From assembly GCA_016200895.1 (NCBI GenBank), contig JACQDX010000049.1:1-53389 (forward strand): DNA of 53,389 bases. Reading direction: 5' to 3'. This DNA is from Burkholderiales bacterium (GTDB lineage Bacteria > Pseudomonadota > Gammaproteobacteria > Burkholderiales > Burkholderiaceae_D). Shown here one piece after another: positions 43,580-52,769 of this stretch (position 1 is its first letter; every line of letters begins with the position of its first letter). The notes under the pieces are model-generated. The model was not told the origin of the DNA, searched no databases, and was given only the letters and a program-made list of their open reading frames with translations. The translations under genes and the position numbers were made by a program.

Positions 43580-44218
43580 TCAAGACAATACCCGCAATCC
43601 TAGTGGCGTCATGATGTGGGCAATTAATTGCGGTGGCTGCCCTGCTGAAAGCGACTTAACCTTGATGTCGCCTTGCATGTTCAAGTCCTGCATCAGTTGA
43701 GAAATTCTGGCTGCGTCAGGATGCAGCAATTCCAGTTCAAGCAGGCTCACACCCATATCCAACATGCCTGCCGCTGGGTGAGCCACTGTATGCCATTCGA
43801 TCAAGGCGGGGGCAATGCCATCCAAAGGCAAAGAGCCATCTTGCGGTATGGTGATCAACCAATGATTGCTACCACGACTCATAGGTTCTATGCTACCGAG
43901 GTCCTCCTGTGTCTGACTTAACGCAGTATGTATATCCGTTGTCCGGGCTACCCAGTTTGACAAGCGAGGCTTACTATCTGGCGTCAAAGTATCAAGGTCA
44001 AACCAGCGTGGCCGCTCAGGCCTGGCTACATCAGAGTTGACCGCAATAATTTCCAGAAATAATGCTGGCCCCAAACGCACAAACATATTGTGCGTGCCCA
44101 TACGCACATGCTCGCCACCAGGCTGGGGGGCTACGCCCAATAGCGCTTTGACATAAGATGCACCTGATACAAGATCAGGCGCAGTTACCGTGATGTGGTC
44201 GAGATCGCAATGTAACAA
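43580..44218 (-). CDS. VOC family (glyoxalase-like) protein
   Basis: A 212-residue protein opening LHCDLDHITVTAPDLVSGASYVKALLGV, the glyoxalase-like start where His8 is a metal ligand candidate. HNMFVRLGPALFLEIIAVN contributes Glu. Substrate unknown. TTG 44218 is the start because GAGG lies 8 bases upstream and the frame is fixed by LDHIT. It lies 39 bases after the unknown secreted protein gene and couples to the mepA-like gene. Confidence 0.85.
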   Translation of the reverse strand: MLHCDLDHITVTAPDLVSGASYVKALLGVAPQPGGEHVRMGTHNMFVRLGPALFLEIIAVNSDVARPERPRWFDLDTLTPDSKPRLSNWVARTTDIHTALSQTQEDLGSIEPMSRGSNHWLITIPQDGSLPLDGIAPALIEWHTVAHPAAGMLDMGVSLLELELLHPDAARISQLMQDLNMQGDIKVKSLSAGQPPQLIAHIMTPLGLRVLS

Positions 44219-44257
44219 GTTAGATTCCTCATTTTTCCAGGACGATCAGATCAGTTC

Positions 44258-45178
44258 TTATTTGGCTTCACCTGGCTTGGCTGGTGGTGTGTTTGCAATT
44301 GGCGCGGCACTCACTACAGGCAGGGCATTTCTCCAATTTTCGGGTGTGCACATTTCCCATTTTGTATTCGGCACATAAAACAGCGCAGCCTGTTTATGGG
44401 ACAGAAAATGGAAAGATGGCTGTTGTATCGCCTTCACCGAACCGTCAGCAATAAAATATTCAACAGAAAAACGCGGATACGCCATAACCAAACCACCAAC
44501 TGCAAATGAAACGTCTTCTGGCTTGATGATCTCGGCCACCCTGTCTTCGCTGGTGCCGGTGGTGACATCCAACAGACGCAATCTGGTTTTTTCAAACAGC
44601 TCGCGCTCAGCCATGGATTCACGTGCGTTATTGAGTTTGCGCAAAATGCCGAATGGATTTGTGCCTATATCTACCAACGAACCGATTTGAGACAAGGAAG
44701 GATTATTAACGACTTCAACGATACTGCGCCAGGTCGATTTTCCAGAGAATTGCAGGTTGACTGCCGAACTCGGTTGGCTGACAGCCAACAAACTTTCTAC
44801 CCAGGCATTGGCATCCTTGGCCCAATGATATTTGGTGGCCGAAGTATAGCCACGGCAACTATAAAATGCCAAAGCGTCTTGCTTGGAAACTGTACCTGTG
44901 AGTTTATTATCGACAAACACCAGGCCACCAACATCACCATCAGTCATGGCCACATAAGCAATATTGCGCCCTTGCGCATCTTTCATCTCAAAGCGTTCCA
45001 TGGCTGACTCTGGGGGCACCGTGGTTATCACATATCGAGCATCCGACTTCTGGTCAACTGCCAGGCTCTTGATAGGGCCGGTAGTTTTGCTGGGCTGGTC
45101 TACATTATTGGCTGCAAGTGCGGGATAAGAAAAGCTCAGCACAAGTGCTGGCAGTAAAATGAGAGTAGTCGATCGCAT
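44258..45178 (-). CDS. Exported protein of unknown function
   Basis: A 306-residue protein with a signal peptide (1-22, ending PALAA). I do not recognise a family. Visible features: an N-terminal acidic/Lys region, a beta-rich middle (RNIAYVAMTDGDVGGLVFVDN), one Cys at CRGY and one near the end (MCTPENW) that might pair in the periplasm, and a Pro/Ala-rich tail (ANTPPAKPGEAK). It is the first gene of a four-gene strand run with VOC, MepA-like and DUF4184 genes. Confidence 0.7.
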   Translation of the reverse strand: MRSTTLILLPALVLSFSYPALAANNVDQPSKTTGPIKSLAVDQKSDARYVITTVPPESAMERFEMKDAQGRNIAYVAMTDGDVGGLVFVDNKLTGTVSKQDALAFYSCRGYTSATKYHWAKDANAWVESLLAVSQPSSAVNLQFSGKSTWRSIVEVVNNPSLSQIGSLVDIGTNPFGILRKLNNARESMAERELFEKTRLRLLDVTTGTSEDRVAEIIKPEDVSFAVGGLVMAYPRFSVEYFIADGSVKAIQQPSFHFLSHKQAALFYVPNTKWEMCTPENWRNALPVVSAAPIANTPPAKPGEAK

Positions 45179-45285
45179 ATGATGAAAAAAATTTATAAAG
45201 TAGCAATCTTAACTGAAATTGCTGCTTCATAGCATTTTTTCATAGGCTAGCCAGTACTGCGTCTTAGCTTGAAGAGAGACTAGAC

Positions 45286-45881
45286 TTACGAACATCTGGG
45301 AGAGGTCTGACGGATTTTACTCCTCCGCACAGGCATGTCGGGATCCGGCTTTAAGCTGGTGCTCTTGGCTTCGACATTCAGATATGGCATGAACACCGGG
45401 GATGATGTCATACCTGCCGTAAAGTGGCTGTTGCACCCAGCGCCGGAAAATCTTTTCTTGGCAAACTGTTTTTGTTGCCATCTGCAAATTCGTGGTGGTG
45501 TCACTTCCAGTGCGACATGTGGCATGGACAGGGGTGTCGGATAACACCATTCCTGTCGCTGCCGAACCAGATAATGCAAGTCCTTTCACTGACCTCACTA
45601 CATCAGCGTTCACACTAGTGCTCGTGCCACCACCACACGCCGCCAACATAACTGTTAGGACCTACGAAAAAACGCCCCAGCTGCGTTGCAGCTCCTAGCC
45701 GTACTATACGTACTGTCTTCGTCGCTGACGGTGTAGTCGGGATTTCAGGCAACATGTTGCCTGCCGACGTAACAAACATCCCCTGCAAGGGATGTTCCAT
45801 AAAAGCGATAGTCTTGCTGGGACAATTTTGCGTAAGTCCCAACTGAAGAAAACAGACAATCAGTGCGGCAACAGATTTCAA
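45286..45881 (-). pseudogene. Decayed lipoprotein gene, split by a MITE-like element
   Basis: On the minus strand a TTG frame from 45881 gives MKSVAALIVCFLQ, the start of a signal peptide. It is cut by the element at about 45653-45840. After it the text resumes as LTVMLAACGGGTSTS, a lipobox with Cys, then LALSGSAATGMVLSDTP and HATCRTGSDTTTN as in secreted lipoproteins with a regulatory-like beta domain. A frameshift before NADGN and further stops follow. Beyond about 45500 the sequence is not recognisable. The gene is dead. Confidence 0.78.
45657..45839. mobile_element. MITE-like element, long copy
   Basis: The ends AGGACCTACGAAAA and TTTTGCGTAAGTCC are imperfect inverted repeats. The inner GCCCCAGCTGCGTTGCAGC and GTACTGTCTTCGTCGCTGACG are shared with the copy at 52498. 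About 80 extra bases contain a perfect palindrome CAGGCAACATGTTGCCTG (45746-45763), itself inside GTCGG/CCGAC arms, and AACATCCC/GGGATGTT (45776-45797). AACTG flanks both sides as a possible target duplication. No transposase is encoded. Confidence 0.8.
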
Positions 45882-45983
45882 GCTACCTGTAAATAATTTC
45901 TATTAGCGCTAGTGTAAAAGCTGATGATGCACAAGAATGTTTAAAAATGTATGTGAATTGTCATCGAATTGTAATCTGCCGAC

Positions 45984-47288
45984 TTATTCCATGGCCGCAG
46001 TACGGTAGCGATTGACTTCTGCCGAGGTCAGCGTGTCTGCTTTATTGCCCCAGGCATTGCGGATATAGCTGAGTACCAGGGCGACTTCGCTATCATTGAG
46101 GGTATGCGCAAAAGGTGGCATGCCATAGGGACGCGGATTATCTTTGGTGACCGGCGGGAAACCGCCAGACAAGACCATACGCACGGGGTTAGACAAGGCT
46201 TGGCTGAGCAAGCCCGGATTAGCCTTCAATGCCGGATATATATTTGCTACACCCTCGCCTTGCGCTCCGTGGCAATCCATGCAATGGGTTTTATACAACG
46301 CTCCCCCTTGTTTCATGACTGCATCCATGCGTTCTGCGCTCAATTCCGGGCCTGCCATGACTTTGTCCAACATGTCTTTTTCTGCTGCTTGCACGGTAGG
46401 TATGGCCTGTAGATAGCTGACCATGGATTTGATATCGGCATCTGACAAATGCTGGGTGCTGCCCGCCACTACTTCCGCCATGGGGCCGGATACGGCGGTA
46501 TGTTGATTCACGCCCGATTTCAATAAAGCCGTTAATTCTTGCGGCGACCACTTCGCCAGGCTGACTTCTTTGCTATTCGTCAGCGCCGGCGCATACCAGC
46601 TTGTCAGCTCACCACCAGATAAATCATTCACTCCAGCATTTGCTCCCAGGCTATTGCGGCTACTGTGACAGGCGCTACAATGTCCCAGACCATTGACCAG
46701 ATAGACACCGCGATTCCATTCTGCAGATTTGCCAGCATCAGCCTGGTAGCTGGCAGGGCGGAAATAAGCAGCACGCCAAAATGCCAGTAAAGCGCGGCTA
46801 TCATAGGGAAAGCGCAGTTCATGTGCCTGATTTTGCTTTTCCACCTTGGGTAAAGACATCAGGTAGGCATACATGGCATCGGCATCAACACGCGACACCT
46901 GGGTGTAATTGGTGTACGGAAAAGATGGGTACAGCAAACTGCCATCTTTGGATTTACCATTATGCAGGGCTTGCCAGAAATCTTCAGCGGTCCAACTACC
47001 GATACCTGTTTTTACATCAGGCGTGATATTCGGTGTTTTGAAATTGCCAAAATCGGTTTGTAATAAGCGACCTCCGGAAAATGCAGCTTCACCGCGTGCT
47101 GTATGGCAGCCCATACAATTGCCAGCTTTGACCAGATACTCGCCTTTGACTATTTGATCTGCTACTGACAAACTGCCAGTGTGGGTAGTTGTAGCGCTTT
47201 TATCATCGACCAGATAATAGCCAAAGCCTGCTACGGCGGCGCTGCATGCCAGCAAAAGCAGCAAAGCGGACAATAGGATTTTTTTCAT
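45984..47288 (-). CDS. Three-haem cytochrome c (alcohol/gluconate dehydrogenase subunit type)
   Basis: A 434-residue exported cytochrome. Signal peptide about 1-20. Three c-type haem sites: GNCMGCHTARG (about 57), GHCSACHSSRN (about 204) and THCMDCHGAQG (about 336). It resembles the membrane cytochrome subunits of periplasmic alcohol, sorbitol and gluconate dehydrogenases, which pass electrons to ubiquinone. No dehydrogenase subunit is next to it, so its donor is unknown. It starts 16 bases after the second cytochrome gene and shares its promoter region. Confidence 0.92.
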   Translation of the reverse strand: MKKILLSALLLLLACSAAVAGFGYYLVDDKSATTTHTGSLSVADQIVKGEYLVKAGNCMGCHTARGEAAFSGGRLLQTDFGNFKTPNITPDVKTGIGSWTAEDFWQALHNGKSKDGSLLYPSFPYTNYTQVSRVDADAMYAYLMSLPKVEKQNQAHELRFPYDSRALLAFWRAAYFRPASYQADAGKSAEWNRGVYLVNGLGHCSACHSSRNSLGANAGVNDLSGGELTSWYAPALTNSKEVSLAKWSPQELTALLKSGVNQHTAVSGPMAEVVAGSTQHLSDADIKSMVSYLQAIPTVQAAEKDMLDKVMAGPELSAERMDAVMKQGGALYKTHCMDCHGAQGEGVANIYPALKANPGLLSQALSNPVRMVLSGGFPPVTKDNPRPYGMPPFAHTLNDSEVALVLSYIRNAWGNKADTLTSAEVNRYRTAAME

Positions 47289-47304
47289 AGACTTGTTAAA
47301 AAAA

Positions 47305-48024
47305 TTATTCAGGCAGACTGCCGCACTTCATTGGCAATAGCCGGTACTCTGTTACCGTCAATATTGGCGCGATGCTATCGCTGGGCACAGTCTGGGCAGC
47401 CAGCCAGCTTGACACTGCCGCGAGATCTGCAGGCTTGAGCTTATTGGCAATCTGCTGCATGCAGTCAGGTGCATGCGCCTTGCGGCTACCAGTTTGCCAG
47501 GCACCCAGTTGCGCGACCAGATAATCACGTGGCAAGCCCACCAGTCCCGGCACGAAGGGGGCCAGGCCCGTCATGTTCTTGCCATGGCAAGAGACACAGG
47601 CGGGTAAATTGCGAGATTTGTCACCTTGCACAACCAGTTGTCTGCCTTGCTCCAGCAAAGTAGCATTCGCTTCACTGGCTTGTGGTGCAGAATAAGGCGG
47701 GTGCAGGCTGGAAAAATAGTCGGCAATTTCTTTCAGATAATCATCAGACATATGCGCGACCATATAGCGCATGGCATGATAAGCACGTTTGCCTTCCCTG
47801 AAATTCAGTAACTGGTTATACAGATAACCGGCTGGCTTACCGGCAATACGCGGGTAAAAACCGTTAGTCCCGGCCCGGCCTTCGGCACCATGGCAGGCGG
47901 TACAGGCTTTTAACCTTTGTTCCAGGGTATCAGGCACTTTTTGTGCTGGCTGCGCAACGGCGATTAGAGGCAAGCCAAATAAGGCATAGAGCAGGCCGGA
48001 CTTCAAACGGGAAGTAAAGTACAT
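47305..48024 (-). CDS. Cytochrome c4-like two-haem cytochrome
   Basis: A 239-residue exported cytochrome with a signal peptide (1-24) and two haem sites: KACTACHGAEG near 38 and PACVSCHGKNM near 143, one per domain. AGTNGFYPRIAGKPAGYLYNQLLNFREGKRAYHAM is given here in shortened form as the c4 motif region RIAGKPAGYLYNQL. Cytochromes c4 shuttle electrons to terminal oxidases. It is the first gene of the cytochrome operon, with an Fnr/Anr-like site about 80 bases upstream. Confidence 0.92.
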   Translation of the reverse strand: MYFTSRLKSGLLYALFGLPLIAVAQPAQKVPDTLEQRLKACTACHGAEGRAGTNGFYPRIAGKPAGYLYNQLLNFREGKRAYHAMRYMVAHMSDDYLKEIADYFSSLHPPYSAPQASEANATLLEQGRQLVVQGDKSRNLPACVSCHGKNMTGLAPFVPGLVGLPRDYLVAQLGAWQTGSRKAHAPDCMQQIANKLKPADLAAVSSWLAAQTVPSDSIAPILTVTEYRLLPMKCGSLPE

Positions 48025-48101
48025 GGTGATAAAACAAATAATGGCACAAAGACGCTAGCTTAACAGTTTGTCCGATTCCTTTAAGGCAAACAGCAAATCT
48101 T

Positions 48102-48115
48102 CTGATTTACATCAA
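48102..48115 (-). promoter_or_regulatory. Fnr/Anr-type binding site upstream of the cytochrome operon
   Basis: On the minus strand TTGATGTAAATCAG fits TTGAT-n4-ATCAA at all but the final base. Its centre is about 84 bases before the start codon of the cytochrome c4-like gene. Oxygen-responsive control is inferred; no protein or transcript evidence exists here. Confidence 0.6.
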
Positions 48116-48275
48116 ACATTGCCAAGCAGTTCATTCCTTGAAGCGTCAAGCAAAAATGCCACAAAATCAGGCAAAGTTGATATATTTGCGTCGTATGGCA
48201 GTTTGTCTGAACGCAGGTTTCAATACCCATTCAGCAGCCAGATAAATTTTTCTGCAAAAGAAAGCAAAGTCTTGC

Positions 48276-48304
48276 TTGTCAAGAATGCCTAAGCCGGGGA
48301 TAAT
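48276..48304 (+). promoter_or_regulatory. Sigma-70 type promoter upstream of rpoD
   Basis: TTGTCA (48276-48281), 17-base spacer, GATAAT (48299-48304). A start would fall near 48311. It may serve rpoD with a leader, or the compact transcript that ends at 48378. Confidence 0.65.
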
Positions 48305-48310
48305 TCTGCC

Positions 48311-48378
48311 CTTTCGTCTCTTTTGAGGCCCAGATTCAGCAAGATGACCTGGCCCGCTTTTACCAGCGGGCTTTTTTA
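48311..48378 (+). ncRNA. Candidate short RNA or attenuated rpoD leader
   Basis: The region between the promoter and a terminator is about 68 bases and contains no good open frame. It ends in the hairpin GCCCGC/GCGGGC plus T-run (48352-48378). It could be a stand-alone small RNA or the terminated part of the rpoD leader. It is not matched to a known RNA family. Confidence 0.4.
48352..48378 (+). terminator. Rho-independent terminator with no gene upstream
   Basis: GCCCGC (48352-48357) pairs with GCGGGC (48366-48371), followed by TTTTTT. It is on the plus strand, where no gene precedes it; the upstream cytochrome genes are on the other strand. Confidence 0.82.
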
Positions 48379-48491
48379 TCCGCGCCGCGCCTGCCGTTGA
48401 TCCAGTAGATGATGATCGCCAGCAGCTTTTTCGCCCTTGCTATTGCCTAACACCATTGACAAGCATTTGTTGTCGTACTCGAATTTGTTAC

Positions 48492-51308
48492 ATGAAAAAC
48501 AGCTTAACTGACTCAAACACTTCTCCTGCAACAAAAACAGGCTCAACGCTGACATTAGGTAAAAAACCGCAACTACAACTGAGCCGTCCGTCGCTGAGCA
48601 TCGCGCGCACGGCCACAGTGCAAACCGTACAGGTGGTGGTTCCCGTATCGAACCCGATGGACTCGATCGAGGAAACGCCGACACTGGTCACAACGCCAGT
48701 GACGGTGATTACCAAGCGTCGTTCCAGATTGCAGTCTGCGATGGCCGATGGTAGCGATGCGCCTGAAGAAACTGCAAGCACGTCCATGGAAGTGGAATCA
48801 GTGGCAACAGATAGTGACGAAAGTTGCAGTGCTGAGATGTCTGCTGCTGTAACTGGCAATATGGCTGACGCTACTACGGACACCGCAGAAAGCGTCAACA
48901 GAACCGAAGCGGCCACCAGTGTCACTGATGCAGAAGTAGCCAAGCCGCGAGTCGTCGTCATACGCAAGAGTGGCCCCAAGCTGGCTAAAAAATTATTGCT
49001 GGCAGATCAGCCTGCGACTGCCGCGCCTGTTGTCATTAAACGCGAAGCGCGCATAGGTTCAGGCAAACTGGCACCGCCTGCACCGGTAGTCACGCTCAAG
49101 CCTGTGGCTGCGGTTGTGCAAGCCGTGGGCGGCACTTCTGCAACGCCTGCAGCGTTTATTGCATCAGTTGCACCCATTGTGTCAGCCACTTTCGCAGCAT
49201 CAACTGCCACAACTGCCACAACTACATCTGCCGCCTCAACCGCTCCAGCAGCAGCCGCATCCAGCATCAAGGATATAGATACATCTGCCTATGTCTTGCC
49301 AGCGATGCGCGAGCCTGCCAAGCGTGGCCGCAAGTCTTCTGAATTTCATTTTGAAAATGATGAAATCCAGGCTTTGAATGCAGCAGAGTCCGCAGAAATG
49401 AAGCGCGCAGCGCGTGTCAAGGCCAAGAAGCCGACACCAGCCAATGCGGCAAGCCAGGAAGCACAACTGGAGCAATATCGCAAGCAACTGACCAAATTGA
49501 TCAATCTGGGCAAGGACCGCAGTTACCTGACCCACGCAGAAATCAATGATCACTTGCCTGACGATGTTGCTGACGCTGAAATGATACAAGGCGTTATCAG
49601 CACTCTCAACGACATGGGTATTGCCGTCTATGACGCAGCACCTGATGCCGCGATGATGTTGTTGACCGATAACGTCGCCAACAATGTCACTGAAGACGAA
49701 GCAGAAGCTGCAGCGGCTGCCGCACTGGCGACTGTTGATTCAGACTTTGGCCGTACGACTGATCCGGTACGCATGTATATGCGAGAAATGGGCGGCGTGG
49801 AATTGTTGACACGTTCAGGCGAAATCGAAATCGCCAAACGTATTGAAGATGGCTTGAAAGACATGGTACAGGCGATTTCTGCCTGCCCTGGCACGATACA
49901 AGAAATGCTGGCGATTGCCGACAAAATCTCCAAAGATGAAATCCGCGTTGATGACATTATTGACGGTCTGCTGGACCCGGATGCAAGTGATGCACCAGCC
50001 ATAGAACTCAGCGACAACGACGATCTTGACGATCTGGATGACGACGATGATGCAGTAGCGGAAAATGCCAGCGGCATTAGCGATGAGCAATTGCAACACA
50101 TGAAGAACGTGGTCTTGCAAAAATTTGCGATCGTCGCCATGCGCTTTGAGCAAATGCAGGCAGCCCGCACTACGGATGGTTATAAATCGCCAGCGTATCA
50201 GCAAGCCCAGATTGCCATCACAAGTGAACTGCAAGGCATGCGTTTCAGCGTCAAGACGGCAGAAAAACTGTGCGACTCTTTACGCAAGCAAATGAAAACG
50301 CTGCGTCAGACTGAAAAACAGATGCTGGAATTGATGGTCAATAAATGCGGTATGCCACGTGCTTATTTTGTCGAACATTTCCGCCAGAATGCGACCAATC
50401 CAGAATGGTTGAACAAGGAAATGAATGGCACATCCAGCTATGCAGCCATTTTGGGCCGCAATATTCATGCTGCCCGCGAATTGCAGCAAAAGCTGATAGA
50501 CCTGGAACACAATGTCTGCCTGCCTTTGTTTGATCTGCGTGAAATCAACAAGCAGATGGTGGCTGGTGAAAAGCGGTCCAGCGAAGCCAAGGCAGCCATG
50601 ACTGAGGCCAATTTGCGCCTGGTCATCTCCATCGCCAAGAAATATGTTAACCGTGGCCTGCAATTCCTGGATTTGATCCAGGAAGGCAATATTGGTTTGC
50701 TCAAGGCCGTGGATAAATTTGAATACCGTCGCGGCTATAAATTCTCGACTTATGCAACCTGGTGGATCAGACAAGCAATTGCCCGCGCCATTGCCGATCA
50801 GGCACGCACTATCCGTGTGCCAGTGCACATGATAGAAACCATCAACAAGATGAACCGCGTGCGTCGCCAGCTCTTGCAAACCACAGGCCTGGAACCAGAG
50901 CCGGCAGCAATAGCTGAGAAGATGGGCCTGCCAGAAGGCAAGGTAAGGGAAATTCTGAAGATCGCCAAAGAACCGGTTTCTCTCGACGTGCCTATCGGTG
51001 ACGACGGTGATTCACAACTGGGTGACTTTATCGAAGACAGCATGACATTGTCACCGATGGCTGCAGCAATGCAGGCATCAGTACAAGAGAAATTGAAAGA
51101 AGCACTGGATTCCTTGAGCCCACGCGAAGCCAAGGTCTTGCGCATGCGCTTTGGTCTGGAAACCAGTACCGAATTCACGCTGGAAGAAGTAGGTAAACAA
51201 TTTGAAGTAACGCGTGAACGCATACGCCAGATTGAATCCAAAGCCATGAAAAAACTGCGCCACCCAGCCCGAGCTGATCATCTGAAGAGCCTGATGGAAA
51301 GCAATTAA
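48492..51308 (+). CDS. rpoD: RNA polymerase primary sigma factor with a long N-terminal extension
   Basis: A 938-residue sigma-70, against 613 in E. coli. The first 320 residues are a low-complexity extension (Ser/Thr/Ala/Val, with a Thr/Ala tract about 233-258). Region 1.1 begins near 330 ([17 protein letters not shown]), then [15 protein letters not shown] (1.2) and an acidic non-conserved region ([11 protein letters not shown]). Region 2 has [20 protein letters not shown] (promoter melting), region 3 [14 protein letters not shown], and region 4 [22 protein letters not shown] 48492 is chosen; the frame opens at TTG 48456. dnaG is not adjacent. Confidence 0.96.
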   Translation: MKNSLTDSNTSPATKTGSTLTLGKKPQLQLSRPSLSIARTATVQTVQVVVPVSNPMDSIEETPTLVTTPVTVITKRRSRLQSAMADGSDAPEETASTSMEVESVATDSDESCSAEMSAAVTGNMADATTDTAESVNRTEAATSVTDAEVAKPRVVVIRKSGPKLAKKLLLADQPATAAPVVIKREARIGSGKLAPPAPVVTLKPVAAVVQAVGGTSATPAAFIASVAPIVSATFAASTATTATTTSAASTAPAAAASSIKDIDTSAYVLPAMREPAKRGRKSSEFHFENDEIQALNAAESAEMKRAARVKAKKPTPANAASQEAQLEQYRKQLTKLINLGKDRSYLTHAEINDHLPDDVADAEMIQGVISTLNDMGIAVYDAAPDAAMMLLTDNVANNVTEDEAEAAAAAALATVDSDFGRTTDPVRMYMREMGGVELLTRSGEIEIAKRIEDGLKDMVQAISACPGTIQEMLAIADKISKDEIRVDDIIDGLLDPDASDAPAIELSDNDDLDDLDDDDDAVAENASGISDEQLQHMKNVVLQKFAIVAMRFEQMQAARTTDGYKSPAYQQAQIAITSELQGMRFSVKTAEKLCDSLRKQMKTLRQTEKQMLELMVNKCGMPRAYFVEHFRQNATNPEWLNKEMNGTSSYAAILGRNIHAARELQQKLIDLEHNVCLPLFDLREINKQMVAGEKRSSEAKAAMTEANLRLVISIAKKYVNRGLQFLDLIQEGNIGLLKAVDKFEYRRGYKFSTYATWWIRQAIARAIADQARTIRVPVHMIETINKMNRVRRQLLQTTGLEPEPAAIAEKMGLPEGKVREILKIAKEPVSLDVPIGDDGDSQLGDFIEDSMTLSPMAAAMQASVQEKLKEALDSLSPREAKVLRMRFGLETSTEFTLEEVGKQFEVTRERIRQIESKAMKKLRHPARADHLKSLMESN

Positions 51309-51327
51309 GCCATCGTCGCTGTAAATT

Positions 51328-51364
51328 AAAAAGCACTGCAACCCAAGGTCGCAGTGCTTTTTTT
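51328..51364. terminator. Bidirectional terminator after rpoD
   Basis: AAAAGCACTGC and GCAGTGCTTTT enclose about 12 bases, with T-runs on both strands. It ends rpoD and the converging nicotinamide-riboside kinase gene. Confidence 0.88.
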
Positions 51365-51374
51365 ACGGATTAGA

Positions 51375-51899
51375 TTAGCTGAGCAGGAAAGACAAGGCGA
51401 ACTGCACTTGTTCGAGTCTGGACTGGTTACTGCCCTCAACCAGCAAGAAAGGAATCTCCCTTTCTTCCAGCACATCCAATACCTCCTGATGTACACGGTC
51501 ACGTACATAGGCAGATTCACGCTGTAAACCATCTGGTTGCCAGGGAAAGTCTGGCGCAGTGACTATGCAAAAATCATATTGATGCGACAGTTCCAGCTCA
51601 GCCAGTTCTGCATCTGGCTCACCAAAATAATGACGGCTGTAAATCGCCGTCATGATGGGGCCAGTATCGCAAAACAACCATTGCTTAGCCCGTATAGCCA
51701 GTTCAGTTTCCCGTTGCACCTGCGTCCTGGCAATGAGGATTTGCTCTTCTGCTTTGGGGACACGCTGATTCTGCTCAACAAATTCACGCAAATATTCTGG
51801 CACCCACAAGGTTTGGTAATGCTTGGCCAAAGCCTCTGCCAATATGGATTTACCAGAGGACTCGGCACCCAATATCACGACACGGTTTACTGAGGACAT
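51375..51899 (-). CDS. NadR-type ribosylnicotinamide kinase (P-loop ATPase)
   Basis: A 174-residue kinase with the P-loop ILGAESSGKSILAEALA and LIARTQVQRE and DTGPIMTAIYSRHYFG. This equals the C-terminal kinase domain of NadR without the adenylyltransferase and repressor domains. It should phosphorylate nicotinamide riboside to the mononucleotide. It overlaps the pnuC end by 13 bases, consistent with coupled uptake and trapping. The later adenylyl transfer must be done elsewhere. Confidence 0.88.
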   Translation of the reverse strand: MSSVNRVVILGAESSGKSILAEALAKHYQTLWVPEYLREFVEQNQRVPKAEEQILIARTQVQRETELAIRAKQWLFCDTGPIMTAIYSRHYFGEPDAELAELELSHQYDFCIVTAPDFPWQPDGLQRESAYVRDRVHQEVLDVLEEREIPFLLVEGSNQSRLEQVQFALSFLLS

Positions 51900-52480
51900 G
51901 TTTTACTCCAGGCACGCAGGCCCATGATGGCCATGATAACGAAAATTGCATACAGCAGTGCCGTCAACATCAAGCCCTTGTATATATACAGACCGACATA
52001 CAATACGTCGACGACTATCCAGACATGCCAGTTTTCCAGTTTTTTACGACTCAGCAAAACCTGCCCCAGCAAACTGCCTGCGGTCAGAAAACCATCAGCA
52101 TAAGGTACATCAGTATCGGTATAAGTCTTGAGAAACCAGGCCAGCAAAAAGAAAGCCAGCAAAGTCGCGCCTAAAACACTCCACCTGTCCTGTGTATTCA
52201 AACGTGTGACTTGCAATCGCTCATGCGCATCATCGCCACGCAGCCAGTTGAACCAGCCCCAGACAGAAACCAGGATAAAGACAAACTGCAAACCCATGTC
52301 TCCATACAGCCGTGCATCAAAAAACACGGCTGCATACAAGCCGGACGATACGATGGAAAACAGCCAGGCCCAGTGCAACTGGCGTATATTCAGCGCGACG
52401 GTGATGACAGACAAGGCAAAGGACGCCAGCTCCAGCAGGCTGGTTGTGAAACCGAATAAGGGAATAGGATCATTCATCAT
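51887..52480 (-). CDS. pnuC: PnuC-family nicotinamide riboside transporter
   Basis: A 197-residue membrane protein with about seven helices. LNIRQLHWAWLFSIVSSGLY, VSVWGWFNWLRG and WHVWIVVDVLYVGLYIYKGL are PnuC hallmarks, including the WxxW motif. It imports nicotinamide riboside by facilitated diffusion, trapped by the overlapping kinase. The start is ATG 52480 or 52477. The MITE-like element at 52498-52598 sits 18 bases upstream, so promoter sequences must lie in or beyond it. Confidence 0.92.
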   Translation of the reverse strand: MMNDPIPLFGFTTSLLELASFALSVITVALNIRQLHWAWLFSIVSSGLYAAVFFDARLYGDMGLQFVFILVSVWGWFNWLRGDDAHERLQVTRLNTQDRWSVLGATLLAFFLLAWFLKTYTDTDVPYADGFLTAGSLLGQVLLSRKKLENWHVWIVVDVLYVGLYIYKGLMLTALLYAIFVIMAIMGLRAWSKTCPQ

Positions 52481-52497
52481 GCATAAGATTATTGGCA

Positions 52498-52598
52498 GGA
52501 CTTATGCAAAACCGCCCCAGCTGCGTTGCAGCGCCTAGTCGTACTAAAGTACTGTCTTCGTCGCTGACGCCTTGCTGGGACAATTTTGCGTAAGCCCT
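52498..52598. mobile_element. MITE-like element, short copy
   Basis: The ends are AGGACTTATGCAAAA and TTTTGCGTAAGCCCT, imperfect inverted repeats. The interior GCCCCAGCTGCGTTGCAGC, GTACTGTCTTCGTCGCTGACG and CTTGCTGGGACAATTTTGCG is near-identical to the copy at 45657. Length is about 101 bases and no protein is coded. A clear target duplication is not visible. Confidence 0.8.
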
Positions 52599-52769
52599 AA
52601 TTAGATTGTTCGCATTATCAACGATAGTGCTACTTGTGTCATAGCATATTGCGCAGCATGCCCCTGCCAGTCGGGCGGCAAGTACAATATCGTGATATTT
52701 AGATTGTGATAAGCAAGGCTTATCCGCTATATTCCTAAAAACTCACAAAATCAATAGAAAATCAGCTTT

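Noticed and set aside
44258..45178. Assigning the unknown exported protein to a peptidase or pilus role from its neighbours
   Set aside because: No motif supports it; proximity to the MepA-like gene alone is not enough.
45615..45881. 88-codon minus frame as an intact small gene
   Set aside because: Most of it is read through the MITE-like element; only the first dozen codons belong to a former signal peptide.
48068..48292. 74-codon plus-strand frame upstream of rpoD
   Set aside because: It starts with TTG, has no ribosome-binding site or family match, and overlaps the Fnr-like site.
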